Source: Metridium senile
Lineage: Eukaryota > Cnidaria > Anthozoa > Actiniaria > Metridiidae
DNA length: 64,000 bases
Assembly: GCA_949775045.1 (NCBI GenBank)
Contig: OX459100.1
Location: 2,915,936 to 2,979,935, forward strand
Direction: 5' to 3'
Under the pieces are notes generated by a model, which had not been told where the DNA came from, ran no database searches, and saw only the letters and a list, made by a program, of their open reading frames with translations. A program made the translations under genes and the position numbers. Each line of letters starts with the position of its first letter. Position 1 is the stretch's first letter. Below, piece by piece: positions 24,491 to 35,412 of the stretch.

Positions 24491-24875
24491 AAAGTAGAGA
24501 ATTGAGTCAAAGTGAGGCATGCCAGGCATTTGCGTATGATAAGCTGCTACCTGGGAATGATTTATTGGGTTTGTAAGTAAGACTTTGAATACCAAGGCAC
24601 CTAAACAGAGACTAGATTTGTTTCAATTATCTTGAGTGCTAATAAATGACCAGCAAGCCTCACTCATTGAAAACATTGACTTCATTATATGGTGCTTTTA
24701 ATTTATTGCATCAAAGTGAGGCTTGTTAGGCATTTGTATATACTTAGCTGCTTTGTAAGAAAGGCATATTTGGTTTGCATGCAAGTAAGGCTTTGCATCT
24801 GTTCAAATAATTATTTTGGGTACAAATAATTAGTAAATAGAAGGAAATAGGTTATTCATCGTGGAATGTGAAACG

Positions 24876-25147
24876 AAAAGGATACTTAATCAATTGTCTC
24901 ACGATTGAGGTCATTGATAGAAATACTGCGACGTTTCGACTGCAATCTGATAGTCTTCATCAGGCGATGGTGTAGACTGGATGATGGTTGTCTTATATAC
25001 AACGCCGGTAATCCGACGAACAGTATATAAGACAACCATCATCCAGTCTACACCATCGCCTGATGAAGACTAGCAGATTGCAGTCGAAACATCGCGGTAT
25101 TTCTACCAATGACCTCAATCGTGAGACAATTGATTAAGTATCCTTTT
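24876..25147. mobile_element. 272-bp near-perfect palindrome with a hammerhead-like core in each arm
   Basis: Arms of about 122 bp (AAAGGATACTTAATCAATTG...GTCTTATATAC) are almost exact inverse copies around a spacer of about 22 bp. Each arm contains CTGATGA, extra A, stem GACT/AGTC, GAAAC: - strand 24963-24929 (followed by GTC) and + strand 25060-25093 (ATC). High arm identity indicates a recent origin. Confidence 0.85.
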
Positions 25148-25149
25148 AA

Positions 25150-26100
25150 TAATTAGTTAGTTTTGAAATTAAGGCATAATTGATGCAATGATTTCAATAC
25201 AAGCATTGTGATTGTCAAAAAATAGATGAAAAATACTTGATTAAATGAGTAAATGAACTATGCACCCAGTAAAAGATATTTAGGTCAAAAGAGCAAAAAC
25301 CTATTGAACCAATTCAAATAACATGAGAGAGAAGCATAACAATAGTTGTTAGCTAATGGTTTTAATGAAGTAGTGACTAGAGAGAAAACAATATAACCAA
25401 TTCAAAATTAACGAATATTTTTCATTAAGTGACAATTTAGTCAGTATAACACTTGATCAAAAACATCAAATAAAAAACGAAACAATACCTCATTACAACT
25501 TTAGTTAATTTTGATAGTGACTTACAGTCACAAAATGTGACTCAATAAATACTATTAGACACTATCAGAAAATCATTTTAATGAAATGAAATAGTCAGAT
25601 AAACACACATAAAAATAAAAATATAGTTATATAGAGTAATTGCTATAGGCTGTGACTTGAAAAGAATGTACTGCTCACAAATGTATAGAAAGCAAAATAG
25701 ATTGTGTGTAAAGATTTTGATGGGATATATGCTCCTTAGGTAGCTAGTTAAAAATCCAGTCATAATTAATAGTGTTGGTAGTGAATTAAGATTATCTGAT
25801 ATTGGATATTAATAGAAATGACTCTAAATAATTAAAACAATCAATAAAAACATACTTTATTCTACTGACTTGGGTTGATTTGCATTTAGATATACTGGCT
25901 ACAATCTTGGCAAAAACTAAGTGAGGAAATTGCTTCAAAAAAGAGACACAAATCTTAGCCATAATGTGGATGCTTTTTTGGCTTCATTTTGTTGTTAAAA
26001 CCACTCCCCTCCCTCCATTACACAATGTTGGCCTGAAAACCAACATAATTGCATGGAGGGGGAGGGGATGGGAGGATTATAGCAAAAGCATATAGGTATA
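25150..26100. other. AT-rich intergenic DNA, no gene seen
   Basis: No repeat structure or coding region that I can support. Confidence 0.5.
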
Positions 26101-26108
26101 AAGGCCCA

Positions 26109-26325
26109 GGGGGGGGGGGGGTACTCCCTTTGTCCAAGTGGTAGGGGTGATCGGCGGAGATTTTGAAAATGACCCCTAAAAGGTACGCTCAGATACAAAT
26201 AAAGCAGAGTAAAAACGACCCTTAGAACTGATTTTTGAGCCAAATCTCTAAATGGTAACCCTAAAAGGTACGCCGATCACCCCTACCACTTGGATAAAGA
26301 GAGAACCCCCCCCCCCCCCCCCCCC
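26109..26325. mobile_element. fold-back element with G/C-run ends
   Basis: GTACTCCCTTTGTCCAAGTG + GTAGGGGTGATCGGCG faces CGCCGATCACCCCTACCACT + TGGATAAAGAGAGAAC. The ends are runs of G (26109-26120) and C (26307-26326). A related, decayed end is at 49481-49575. Confidence 0.75.
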
Positions 26326-26329
26326 CAAA

Positions 26330-27795
26330 ATGGAACAAACCGTAAAAGTGCCTCACAATTTTTTTTATTTAGAGAGTTTCAACATGTCATGTCGGAGGGC
26401 CATTTAGACCTCTGGGGCACATTCTTGTACTAAAGGAGGTTGAATGCTCAACCCCCAACCACCCACTGGTCACAAAAATCCTAGATTTGCAGATACGGCT
26501 TCTACTATACACCCAATTGAGATATGGCGTCCAATTTTAATAATGATTATAATAATGACTGGCAAGCGTCGCATGCATGTGAAAACTCTATTGTGCTTCA
26601 ATGTTAATGTGAACACAAGGCTACAATAGCTAGTCAATTGTTATTAAAACTGGATGCCATATTTCGATTCGGTCTGTAACAAACAGATTTCTAGGTTTGG
26701 AATTTAATTATAGTGTTATTAGAGGAGGTCAATTTACCAGATCAACTATAAACTTATAGAACAGTTATTATGCCTATTAAAATTATCAATTCTACTTCAT
26801 CATTGGTCATTGGTCGTTTAATTTTAGATTTTTGCTCTCATACTCAGTATGCAAATATGCATTTTTATTCAATGAAACGTACAAAAACAAATTTGCATAT
26901 CGCTGATTATTAGTGAAGGGATTTATTTAGCATTATTTTATGATAATTTTGAGTCAAATTAATATCAGCATGGCAAAAATTGTTGAAAGTTTTTTATCAG
27001 CTTTGGTACCGAAGCTCGAAGGCAAGCAAACATATAAACAAACAAATAAAAGCGGACGAAAATTTTGCTTCTCAAGCATAAGTTTGACTTACTGAGCTAC
27101 TTTAAAGTACTATGTATACAATGCATCATCATAAGAGAGTTATATTAGTATTTTGTACCTTAAATATCGCCATAAACTTCGCCTTTGACATCGTTGACCT
27201 TTTCTCTGTCAATGAACACATACCGGAGAGGGCTTGGGAAAGAGTGGTGTTCTGACCACAATGCATTGCGTATTGTTTGTTTTGATTTAAATAATTTTTT
27301 GACTATTTAAAAACAAAGTTTGTTTTTTATTAAATACATCATTTGATACAGCAATTTGCAATTTTTTTTTATATAAAAATGTGTGATCTATTTTGGTGTT
27401 GCAAGACGTATTCTGGTTTAGGGTAATTATTTGTATTGCAGAGTATAATTTCGTTCTAAGATATTTGGCTTTTATTTATTAATTCAGTTATTAATTTAAA
27501 TGCCTCAAATGATTTGAAACACCGCCGAGAAAGATCCAAAAATGCATTGTGCCGTTTGATCGACATAATAAGTGTCTTTAACAGAGAAAAAGGATTTTTG
27601 TCCATAGCCATGATAGAAGAACAAGGTAAAAACAAACGAACTCAAAATTCAATTTCAGACGTATTGCAACATATGCATCGATGCATATTTTTGCGTGTTC
27701 CAGTGAATTTTATCGTCTTTTGTTAATTCTACAATATAGAAAATGCATAAACAAAATGAGCTAACACTGAATTCTCCAGTTGTCTTGATCTCTTC
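26330..27795. other. intergenic DNA, no gene seen
   Basis: Unique AT-rich sequence. Short open frames have no recognisable domains. Confidence 0.5.
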
Positions 27796-27799
27796 TCAT

Positions 27800-28205
27800 T
27801 CGCGCACGCAAAGGGCTACAAGGGAAGTGGAAAAGAAAAGAGATGACTAGCAAATCGTACTTGCAAGATGGCGGATGCGTTAATGGCGGATAATGCGGAC
27901 TGTAAGTTAAGAAAATATAGCTTGCAAATCATTTTAAAACTGTCCTGGGCTCCAGAGACGGCCACCTCTCTCTCTTCCTTTCTCCCCCAACCTCCTTTCG
28001 GGCCTCTGGAACCTAGGGTATTTTAGAACCGACACGAATACGAAATATTAACTAATTAGAAAGACTACTCAAAGACAATTTCGTTAAAAATTGACCTATC
28101 AATAACGAGTTTTCAACTCCTTTTACGAGGGTTCGACTAACGATTTCCCAGTTGTCTCATTCTCTTTCATCTTCTCTTCCCTTGATCCTTTGCGCACCCA
28201 TACTT
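27800..28205. mobile_element. imperfect inverted-repeat element
   Basis: Left GCACGCAAAGGGCTACAAGG...AAATCG and right (complement) GCGCAAAGGATCAAGGG...AAATCG are diverged inverse copies about 400 bp apart. An ATGGCGGATGCG start-like word with a GTAAGT after it lies inside at 27868. Confidence 0.45.
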
Positions 28206-28334
28206 TGATACACAGAAGAGACTGGGGATGAGTCAAGCCCCAAAATAACTCAGTGTTGCGTTTTTACCTTGCACTTTGCGTTACAGTATTACGTGAGGCG
28301 AAAGTGCGGATACGTGTATACTGTCAAATGATTA

Positions 28335-28440
28335 ACATATTAAGCAACCTCGTTCCCAGGGTCCTCTCCCTTTGCTTTTGGATGGGGCCCAACCAAAAAG
28401 GCAAGGGAGAGGGCCCTGGGAACAAGGTTGACACATTAAG
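28335..28440. mobile_element. 86-bp fold-back MITE with 10-bp target-site duplication
   Basis: Element 28345-28430 starts CAACCTCGTTCCCAGGG and ends in CCCTGGGAACAAGGTTG. The flanks ACATATTAAG and ACACATTAAG differ at one base. Ends and duplication length resemble the 300-bp element at 34497. Confidence 0.75.
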
Positions 28441-28682
28441 ATGTGGCCTTTATGTGAAACTTTCCTTTAGCTATCATTCAGTCATATGTTCATATTTTCA
28501 TTTTCATATGCGTTAAGATTGATATTTTCGTTCTTTCTGGCTTCTACCATCTGTGTAGAAATGTGCATGCCAATGATAACATCAAACTATGGTAACATCT
28601 TCGTGTAGGCAGAAGTCACAGAATGGATATTCAAATCTATGCGGCCTTGCGTGCATTGCTGTGTTGAGTGCCCTTTATTATA

Positions 28683-28994
28683 GAGTACTAAAGTGTGACG
28701 TCGCGAAAAAATAAATTTTGGCTTTAACACTTTTTGGTTGCCAATTTCGATGGACAATCAAAAAAGACGTTCACACTCCAAATGTGACGAGAATCGGTCA
28801 AATAGCAGCTGAGATTGGCCACTTGAATATATAATTGAAAATACATGGGGAAATTATATATTCAAGGGCCATTTCTCAGCTGCTATTGGTCAAATTTGCT
28901 ACGTGGACATCTTTTGTGATTGCCCATCAAAATTGAGAACCAAAAGTATGATATAGTGAAAATCATTTTTATGACGTCATCACTTTAATACTCT
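28683..28994. mobile_element. 310-bp fold-back MITE at the 3' end of gene A
   Basis: Left TAGAGTACTAAAGTG + TGACGTC faces right TGACGTCATCACTTTAATAC + TCTA. The inner arms also match: AGCAGCTGAGA / TCTCAGCTGCT, and TTCAAG either side of TATATAATT. It ends 39 bp from the gene A stop. Confidence 0.8.
28984..28989 (-). terminator. candidate polyadenylation signal of gene A (ATTAAA)
   Basis: ATTAAA on the - strand, 44 bp beyond the stop of gene A, inside the terminal repeat of the fold-back element at 28683-28994. A canonical AATAAA (28674-28679, - strand) lies just beyond that element as an alternative. Confidence 0.3.
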
Positions 28995-29032
28995 ATTCAC
29001 ATTTATATAATAAGCTAAGGCCACTATGACGT

Positions 29033-32000
29033 CTATTTCAAGAGCTCACTCGTAGCACGGGAAAGTCCCTGGGTCAAGAAGTCGCCGATTTCTTTCTTAT
29101 CTAGTTCCTCGTCTGCATCGCCGTCAGAGAACTTCAGCATGACGTCACGCCAGTCGTTGACGTCCTTCATGCCTGGTTGCGTTGGGGTCTGTAACCATGC
29201 ATGCATAGCAACATGAAATTAGTAAAACATATTACAATACGTGTTCAACCTTTTCAAAAAAAAATCTCAAAATAAGTTAAATAAATTAAATAATGTAATT
29301 AATATTGTCCACCAAAAATTGTTAGAAAATAGAAATTTCACGCGACAGCACATAAGTTTGTTCTAAGGGACGGACCATTAGATTTTTGAGGGGTGCAGGG
29401 GTGTCGTTGCTGCTGTGCACGATTTTTATTTTTTTCTTAAATGCTGTGCACGAATTTTTTGGCTGATTTTTTTGCCCAACCCCCTATCAAATATCTAAAT
29501 GCTCGATACTAGCATTATATTGTGAACAGAATTTTATAATTCTTAACCCATGTTTACTGTTACACAATGTACAGCTAGAAATCGAAATTTCATTTCGTCT
29601 TAATTCCTACCTTTTTCTTCTCTGCAAATTTCAAAGCCACTAGATCTTTGACTAAAGCATCCAACTCAGCACCACCAATAGTTCCATTATCATCCTGTAC
29701 ATATATGAACAAAGAACATTTACTAAATGGAAACTAGCGAGTAAACTAGTAGAGACTGCGTCGGTGTTTGATATAAATGATAGGTAATATGTTGAAACAC
29801 CGTAAAAAATGTTATACTTAAGGAGGCTCGAAATGGTTTCTGTATATATCTATATCTATATTGCATTTTATGCAGCATTATTTTGAAGCTACACAGTTTA
29901 CCGATATATCATTTTAAAGCTTATGGATCTAGGATATCATTTTTTTAATTATTGCGTTTGACGTTGTCATGACAACAGCAGGCCGCTGCAAAAAGGACCT
30001 GAAATTCCTTTATTAAAGCTGATAATTCCAAATCCTTTAGGTGAAATTTTTTTTAAACTTGTACATGTCTAGTTCCCTACCTGTTCTTGCAACTGAGGAA
30101 AAATAAAAAAAATCTGTAATGCGAAACCTTTAAAATATTAAAAAAATGATTTTTTTTCTAGATATAAATGGTTTTTCATTACAGATTTTTCTTAAAATGG
30201 ATCTACTAAATCTAAACCTTAATTGGAACTAATTGCCAAAAAATTAAAAAAAATCTACCATTTCATTGTGTTGTTATTAATAAAAATACATTTTGTACGC
30301 GTCAGAGGGGTCTTGTAAAATTGGCGATATTGCGCGCGCGCTCAAAAAACCATTTCGAGCCTCCTTAACTTTACTGACGTTTCGAGCTTTAGCCCTTCCG
30401 TCAGAGTAAAAACATTTACTAAGTTTAGTTGGTGAAACACCCGGGAAGAATCCCATGTCGAAAAGAGCAGGGATACTCGGCGGAAAATTCATGTAACCCC
30501 AAAAAGATGCCAGTCCAAATGGAAATATCAACAAATATATGTTTATCCCTAAAATTAAAGTCGTTTATTTGTCATTCCAGTCATTGACAAGATCGTCTTG
30601 GGCACGATATACACCCCCTCAAATGTAAAGACTTTGTCTCTGGTAGATTTTTGACACCGCAAGCGGTACCAAATCGTGAATTGCAAACCCTATAAGAGAT
30701 ACCACAAGCATGCCCGCTATTTTGTGATCGGTGGCATCTCTATTTCACCTCTCACACAATTTCCCCTCCCCCCACACCACTGCCCCCGTTTCCCCATTGG
30801 GGTTAAACCATACACCTCTTTGTATACTGAAAATATTGCGTGAAGACAATATCTCACCTTATCATAATGTCTCCACAACTTGTCAAGTCCTTTGGGTTTC
30901 TTGCCATCTTTCATCTACAGAAAACAACTGTTATGAGTATAACTGACTGGGTACGGGTCAAGAGATTGGCAAAGCGATCCCCAATCTAGTTTAAGTAAAT
31001 TAAGAAAATGTTACCTTAAAATCTTTCAGGAAGTTCTCTTCTACTGGTAAAAATCTATGAAACACAGAAAAATAGAATTCTTGTTTTTAACAATCCTTTT
31101 CATAGTTACGTTCAGTGACCACAAATAATAGTTCCAAAACGAGGTTGGAGTTGCCACACATAGCCAAATTATAATTTATCATGTGCAGCAACTCCAACCT
31201 CGACTCGAAACTATCATTCGTGTCCACTGAATGGCAATATAAAACGAACAATTGGGGTGCAACAGTTGTTATAATATAAAAACAGCTATATGATTTATGT
31301 GGTGCATGGTGCGAACTATGACAATGGCGTGAATGAATCAATAGATAGATAGATTGAATGACTGACTGAATGAATAAATGAATGAATAAATGAATGGATG
31401 AATGAATGAATGAATGAATGAATGAATGAATGAATGAATGAATGAATGAATGAATGAATGAATGGATAAATGAATGAATGAATGAGTACATTTTTGTATG
31501 CAAATATTGGAATAAGTGAACAACGAACGCATGAATGAATGCATATTTCGACTCAATGATAACCATGGTATACCATCATTAGGTGTGCTGTTTTTACCTT
31601 TGCATCTCTTCCATGCTAATTTCTTCGTCATTATCGCGATCAAACTTTTCAAGCTGCAAAACAAGTCCAAAATTAAAAACAAAAACAGGAACTCAAATAC
31701 CATGCAACGAATTATATAGGAACCATATGCAATTCCTTTAAGCCTTTATATTATACATAACAACATGGGAATTAAATATATGATTTGGCAAATCTTGAGG
31801 AAGGCATGGGGTGCAGTGGTAAGTGCGAACAGCAAACTGTGCAATTTTTTTCAGCAACTTATATCGCAATACCGTTGCAACAGAAGTTGCTAAATGTTTG
31901 TTCAAAGTAATAGAGGCTTTCTCGCATTTTTGTTGCAGACGACATTGCACAAAGCAGAGTTGAGTTTCTACTTTTTTGCTACAGAACTCAGCAACTTGCA

Positions 32001-34853
32001 ATGCTACGTTTTCAAGCATTGAGAAACAAGTTGCTGAGAAAGTTGCACATTGAGCCAGCTCCAACTTGGAGAAACGACAACATGAAAAAAACGGAAAGCT
32101 ATGGAGTTGGAGAGAGACGTGTACGGTGGAGGGAATGTGCAGGTTGTTGCAGCAGACAGGGAGAGATGAAGAAAACCTCTCAATACCTGATCCTTAAAAA
32201 ATGGTATTCTTTCTAAACCGGACGTATTTCTATCCAACTTTTTGTAAGAGCTGTAAACAAAACCACTATAGGCCAGAACCCCTGTTAAACCGGACAGTTT
32301 TCTACTTCCCCGCACTGTTCAGTGTAGAGAGGTTTGACTTTTTATGAAACCTTTGTTATGGAAATAATACTTATATGATTGCATTTGCGTATATATCAAC
32401 ATACCAGCCATTGTACTTTCTTGTCTGCAGCGTCAGATGGTTTCTTAGTATGATCGTAGTATTGTATGTAATCAGCTACAAAACCCTGAGATACAAACAT
32501 ATCAGACATTCTTTTAAAGCGGAGTCATTTTAAAGTACAAAGTTGTCCCTACTGTTCTCAGTAAGCCATACACAATAGACGTCCCCTTCACAATTCCCTG
32601 CGCCATCTTGTAAGGAAGCCGGGTCTTTGTATTGAAGCGAGACTAACGTTGAGCTTGCAATGATAGAGACACGTGAATAATTGTGCGGTAAGGTGTTAAA
32701 AGGTCTCTAATATTGCAAGCTCAACGTTCGTCTCGCTTCGATGCAAAGGCCCGGCTACCTTTCAAGATGGCGCAGGGAACTGTGAAGGGGACTATTATAG
32801 AACAAGCTGCTTGAAGTTTGATCGTAGATCGAAAATCTGCCAACAAACCAACAAACAAATAAACATGTACAAAGCAACAAAATATATATATATAGAACAA
32901 ACAAACAATCAAGCGATCAAGGCAAACAAACCAACCAACCAACCAACCAACAAACCAACCAACCAACAAACAAACAAACAAACAAACAAACAAACAAACA
33001 AACAAACAAACAAACAAACAAACAAACAAACAAACAAACAAACAAACAAACAAACAAACAAACAAACAAACAAACAAACAAACAAACAAACAAACAAACA
33101 AACAAACAAACAAACAAACAAACAAACAAACAAACAAACAAACAAACAAACAAACAAACAAACAAACAAACAAACAAACCAACCAACAAACCAACAACCA
33201 AATCAACAAATCAACAAAATATAGAAATATATATTGAACAAACAAACAAACAAACAAGCGACAATGGCAAACAAACCAACCAACAAACAAACAAACAAAC
33301 AAACAAACAAACAAACAAACAAACAAACAAACAAACAAACAAGCAAAACAACAAAAAATAGAAATATATATAGAACAAACAAACAAACAAGCGACCATAA
33401 CAAACAAACCAGCCAATAAACCAACCAAACAACTAACAAACAAACAAAGAAACAAAGAAACAAGCAAAGCAACAAACAAATAGACATATATATAGAACCA
33501 ACCAAAAACCAACCAACCAAACACCCCAAAAACAAACAATATTAAACAAACAAACAAACAAACAAGCAAAGCAACAAACAAATAGACATATATATAGAAC
33601 CAACCAACAAGCACTGAACCAACTAAACACCCCCAAAAACAAACAATATTAAACAAACAAACAAACAAACAACGAAGCGCAGCAACCAACCAACCAATTA
33701 ACAAACAAGTAAAACAAACAACCAGTTAAACAACAAACAAACAAACAAACAAACAAACAAATCTAAAAGTAACAATCAAACCTACAAACAAACAAACCAA
33801 AATTAAAACAAATACAATCAATCAGTTGTCTATTTACCATCAACTCTCTTCTTCCCATCACTCCTTCGCGGTCTGGGTCGTAATGTGTCCAAATCTATAA
33901 AACAAGTAATACAATACTGAGTCTAAAGGGTAACCAACGAGTAAACTAGTATAGGCTGCGCCGGTGTTTGATATAAACGATAGGTAATATAATGAAATTT
34001 GTAGCACCTTAAAAAAATAGAAACTAGCGAGTAAACTAGTATAGACTGCGTCGATGTTTGATATAAGCGATAAGTAATATAATGAAATTTGTAACACCGT
34101 AAAAAATGTTGATTTAACTTTACTGACTTTTCGAGTTTTAGCCCTTCGTCGGCGTAAAGTTAAGTCAACGTTTTTTTGCGATGTTACACATTTCATTATA
34201 ATTAATTACCTATCAAGAAATGTAATAAACAATACCAACTTTTCAATGTTTCGATCTAATAATAATGCCTTGGCATAATGCAATAGTCTTCAATTTGCAA
34301 GAAAATCCTTAATATTCGTTTTAAGAGACCATATAATTACCTTCATGAATTCAACACTTGATAAGACCTGGTTAGATTCAAGCTGGCCTAAAAACTGAAT
34401 CAAAAAGTTGTCTTGGACCGGTAAAATGGTAGCCAACTGAAACAGATGACAAAAACAAAGATGATCAGAACGTTTGTTGATAATGTAACCACCAAGCATC
34501 CTCGGGAACCCAGGGGTAATCTTCTGTCGCTCGTTTCTCGCTCCCAGAATAAATACCCCTGGGAACGTAGTCTGTTAGAGCTTGTTCCGGAAGTCAAAAT
34601 TCAAACTTATTTAACGACTTTCTTTGAATGGTTAACTTGATTTTCATTGGTCGACCCAATAAGGTCGACCAATCAGGAAAGAGCTGAGTTTTGACTTCCG
34701 GAACAAGCTCTAACAGACAACGTTCCCAGGGGTATTTATTCTGGAAGCGATAAATTAAACGAGCGACAGAAGATTACCCCTGGGTTCCCGAGGATGACCA
34801 CCAAGAAGATGATGATGATGGTAAATATGATGATGATTATTATTATGGTTAAA

Positions 34854-34889
<36 letters not shown>

Positions 34890-35243
34890 GTAAATATGAT
34901 GATGATGATGGTGGTAAATATGATGATGATGATGATGATGATGGTAAATGTGATGATGATTATTATTATGGTAAAGATGATGATGATTATCATGGTGACG
35001 ATGATGGTAAAGATAATGATGATGATGGTAAATATGATGATGGTAAATGATGATGATGATGATGTAGATGATGATGATGATGATAATGATGATGATGATG
35101 ATGGTAAAGATGATGATGATGATGATGATGGTCAAGATGATGATGATGATGGTAAAGATGATGATGATGGTAAAGATGATGCTAATGATGCTTATGATGG
35201 AGATAATGATGATGATGATGGTAAAAATGGTGGTTATGGTAAA

Positions 35244-35280
<37 letters not shown>

Positions 35281-35370
35281 TTGATGATGATGATGATGAT
35301 GATGGTCAAGATGTTGATGATGATGATGATGATGATGGTCAAGATGATGATGATGATGCTTATGATGCTT

Positions 35371-35412
<42 letters not shown>

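Noticed and set aside
27868..27901. Possible first coding exon (ATGGCGGATGCG..., followed by GTAAGT)
   Set aside because: It lies inside an imperfect inverted-repeat element, no downstream exon was found, and the open frame is only about 11 codons.
32721..33704. 327-codon open frame on the - strand (Cys-Leu-Phe-Val runs)
   Set aside because: Translation of the AAAC array; no complexity outside the repeat, and it lies in a gene A intron.
34736..34993. Equivalent (GAT)n arrays in genes A and B as an inherited intron feature
   Set aside because: They are in different introns (3 in A, 4 in B), so they are independent.
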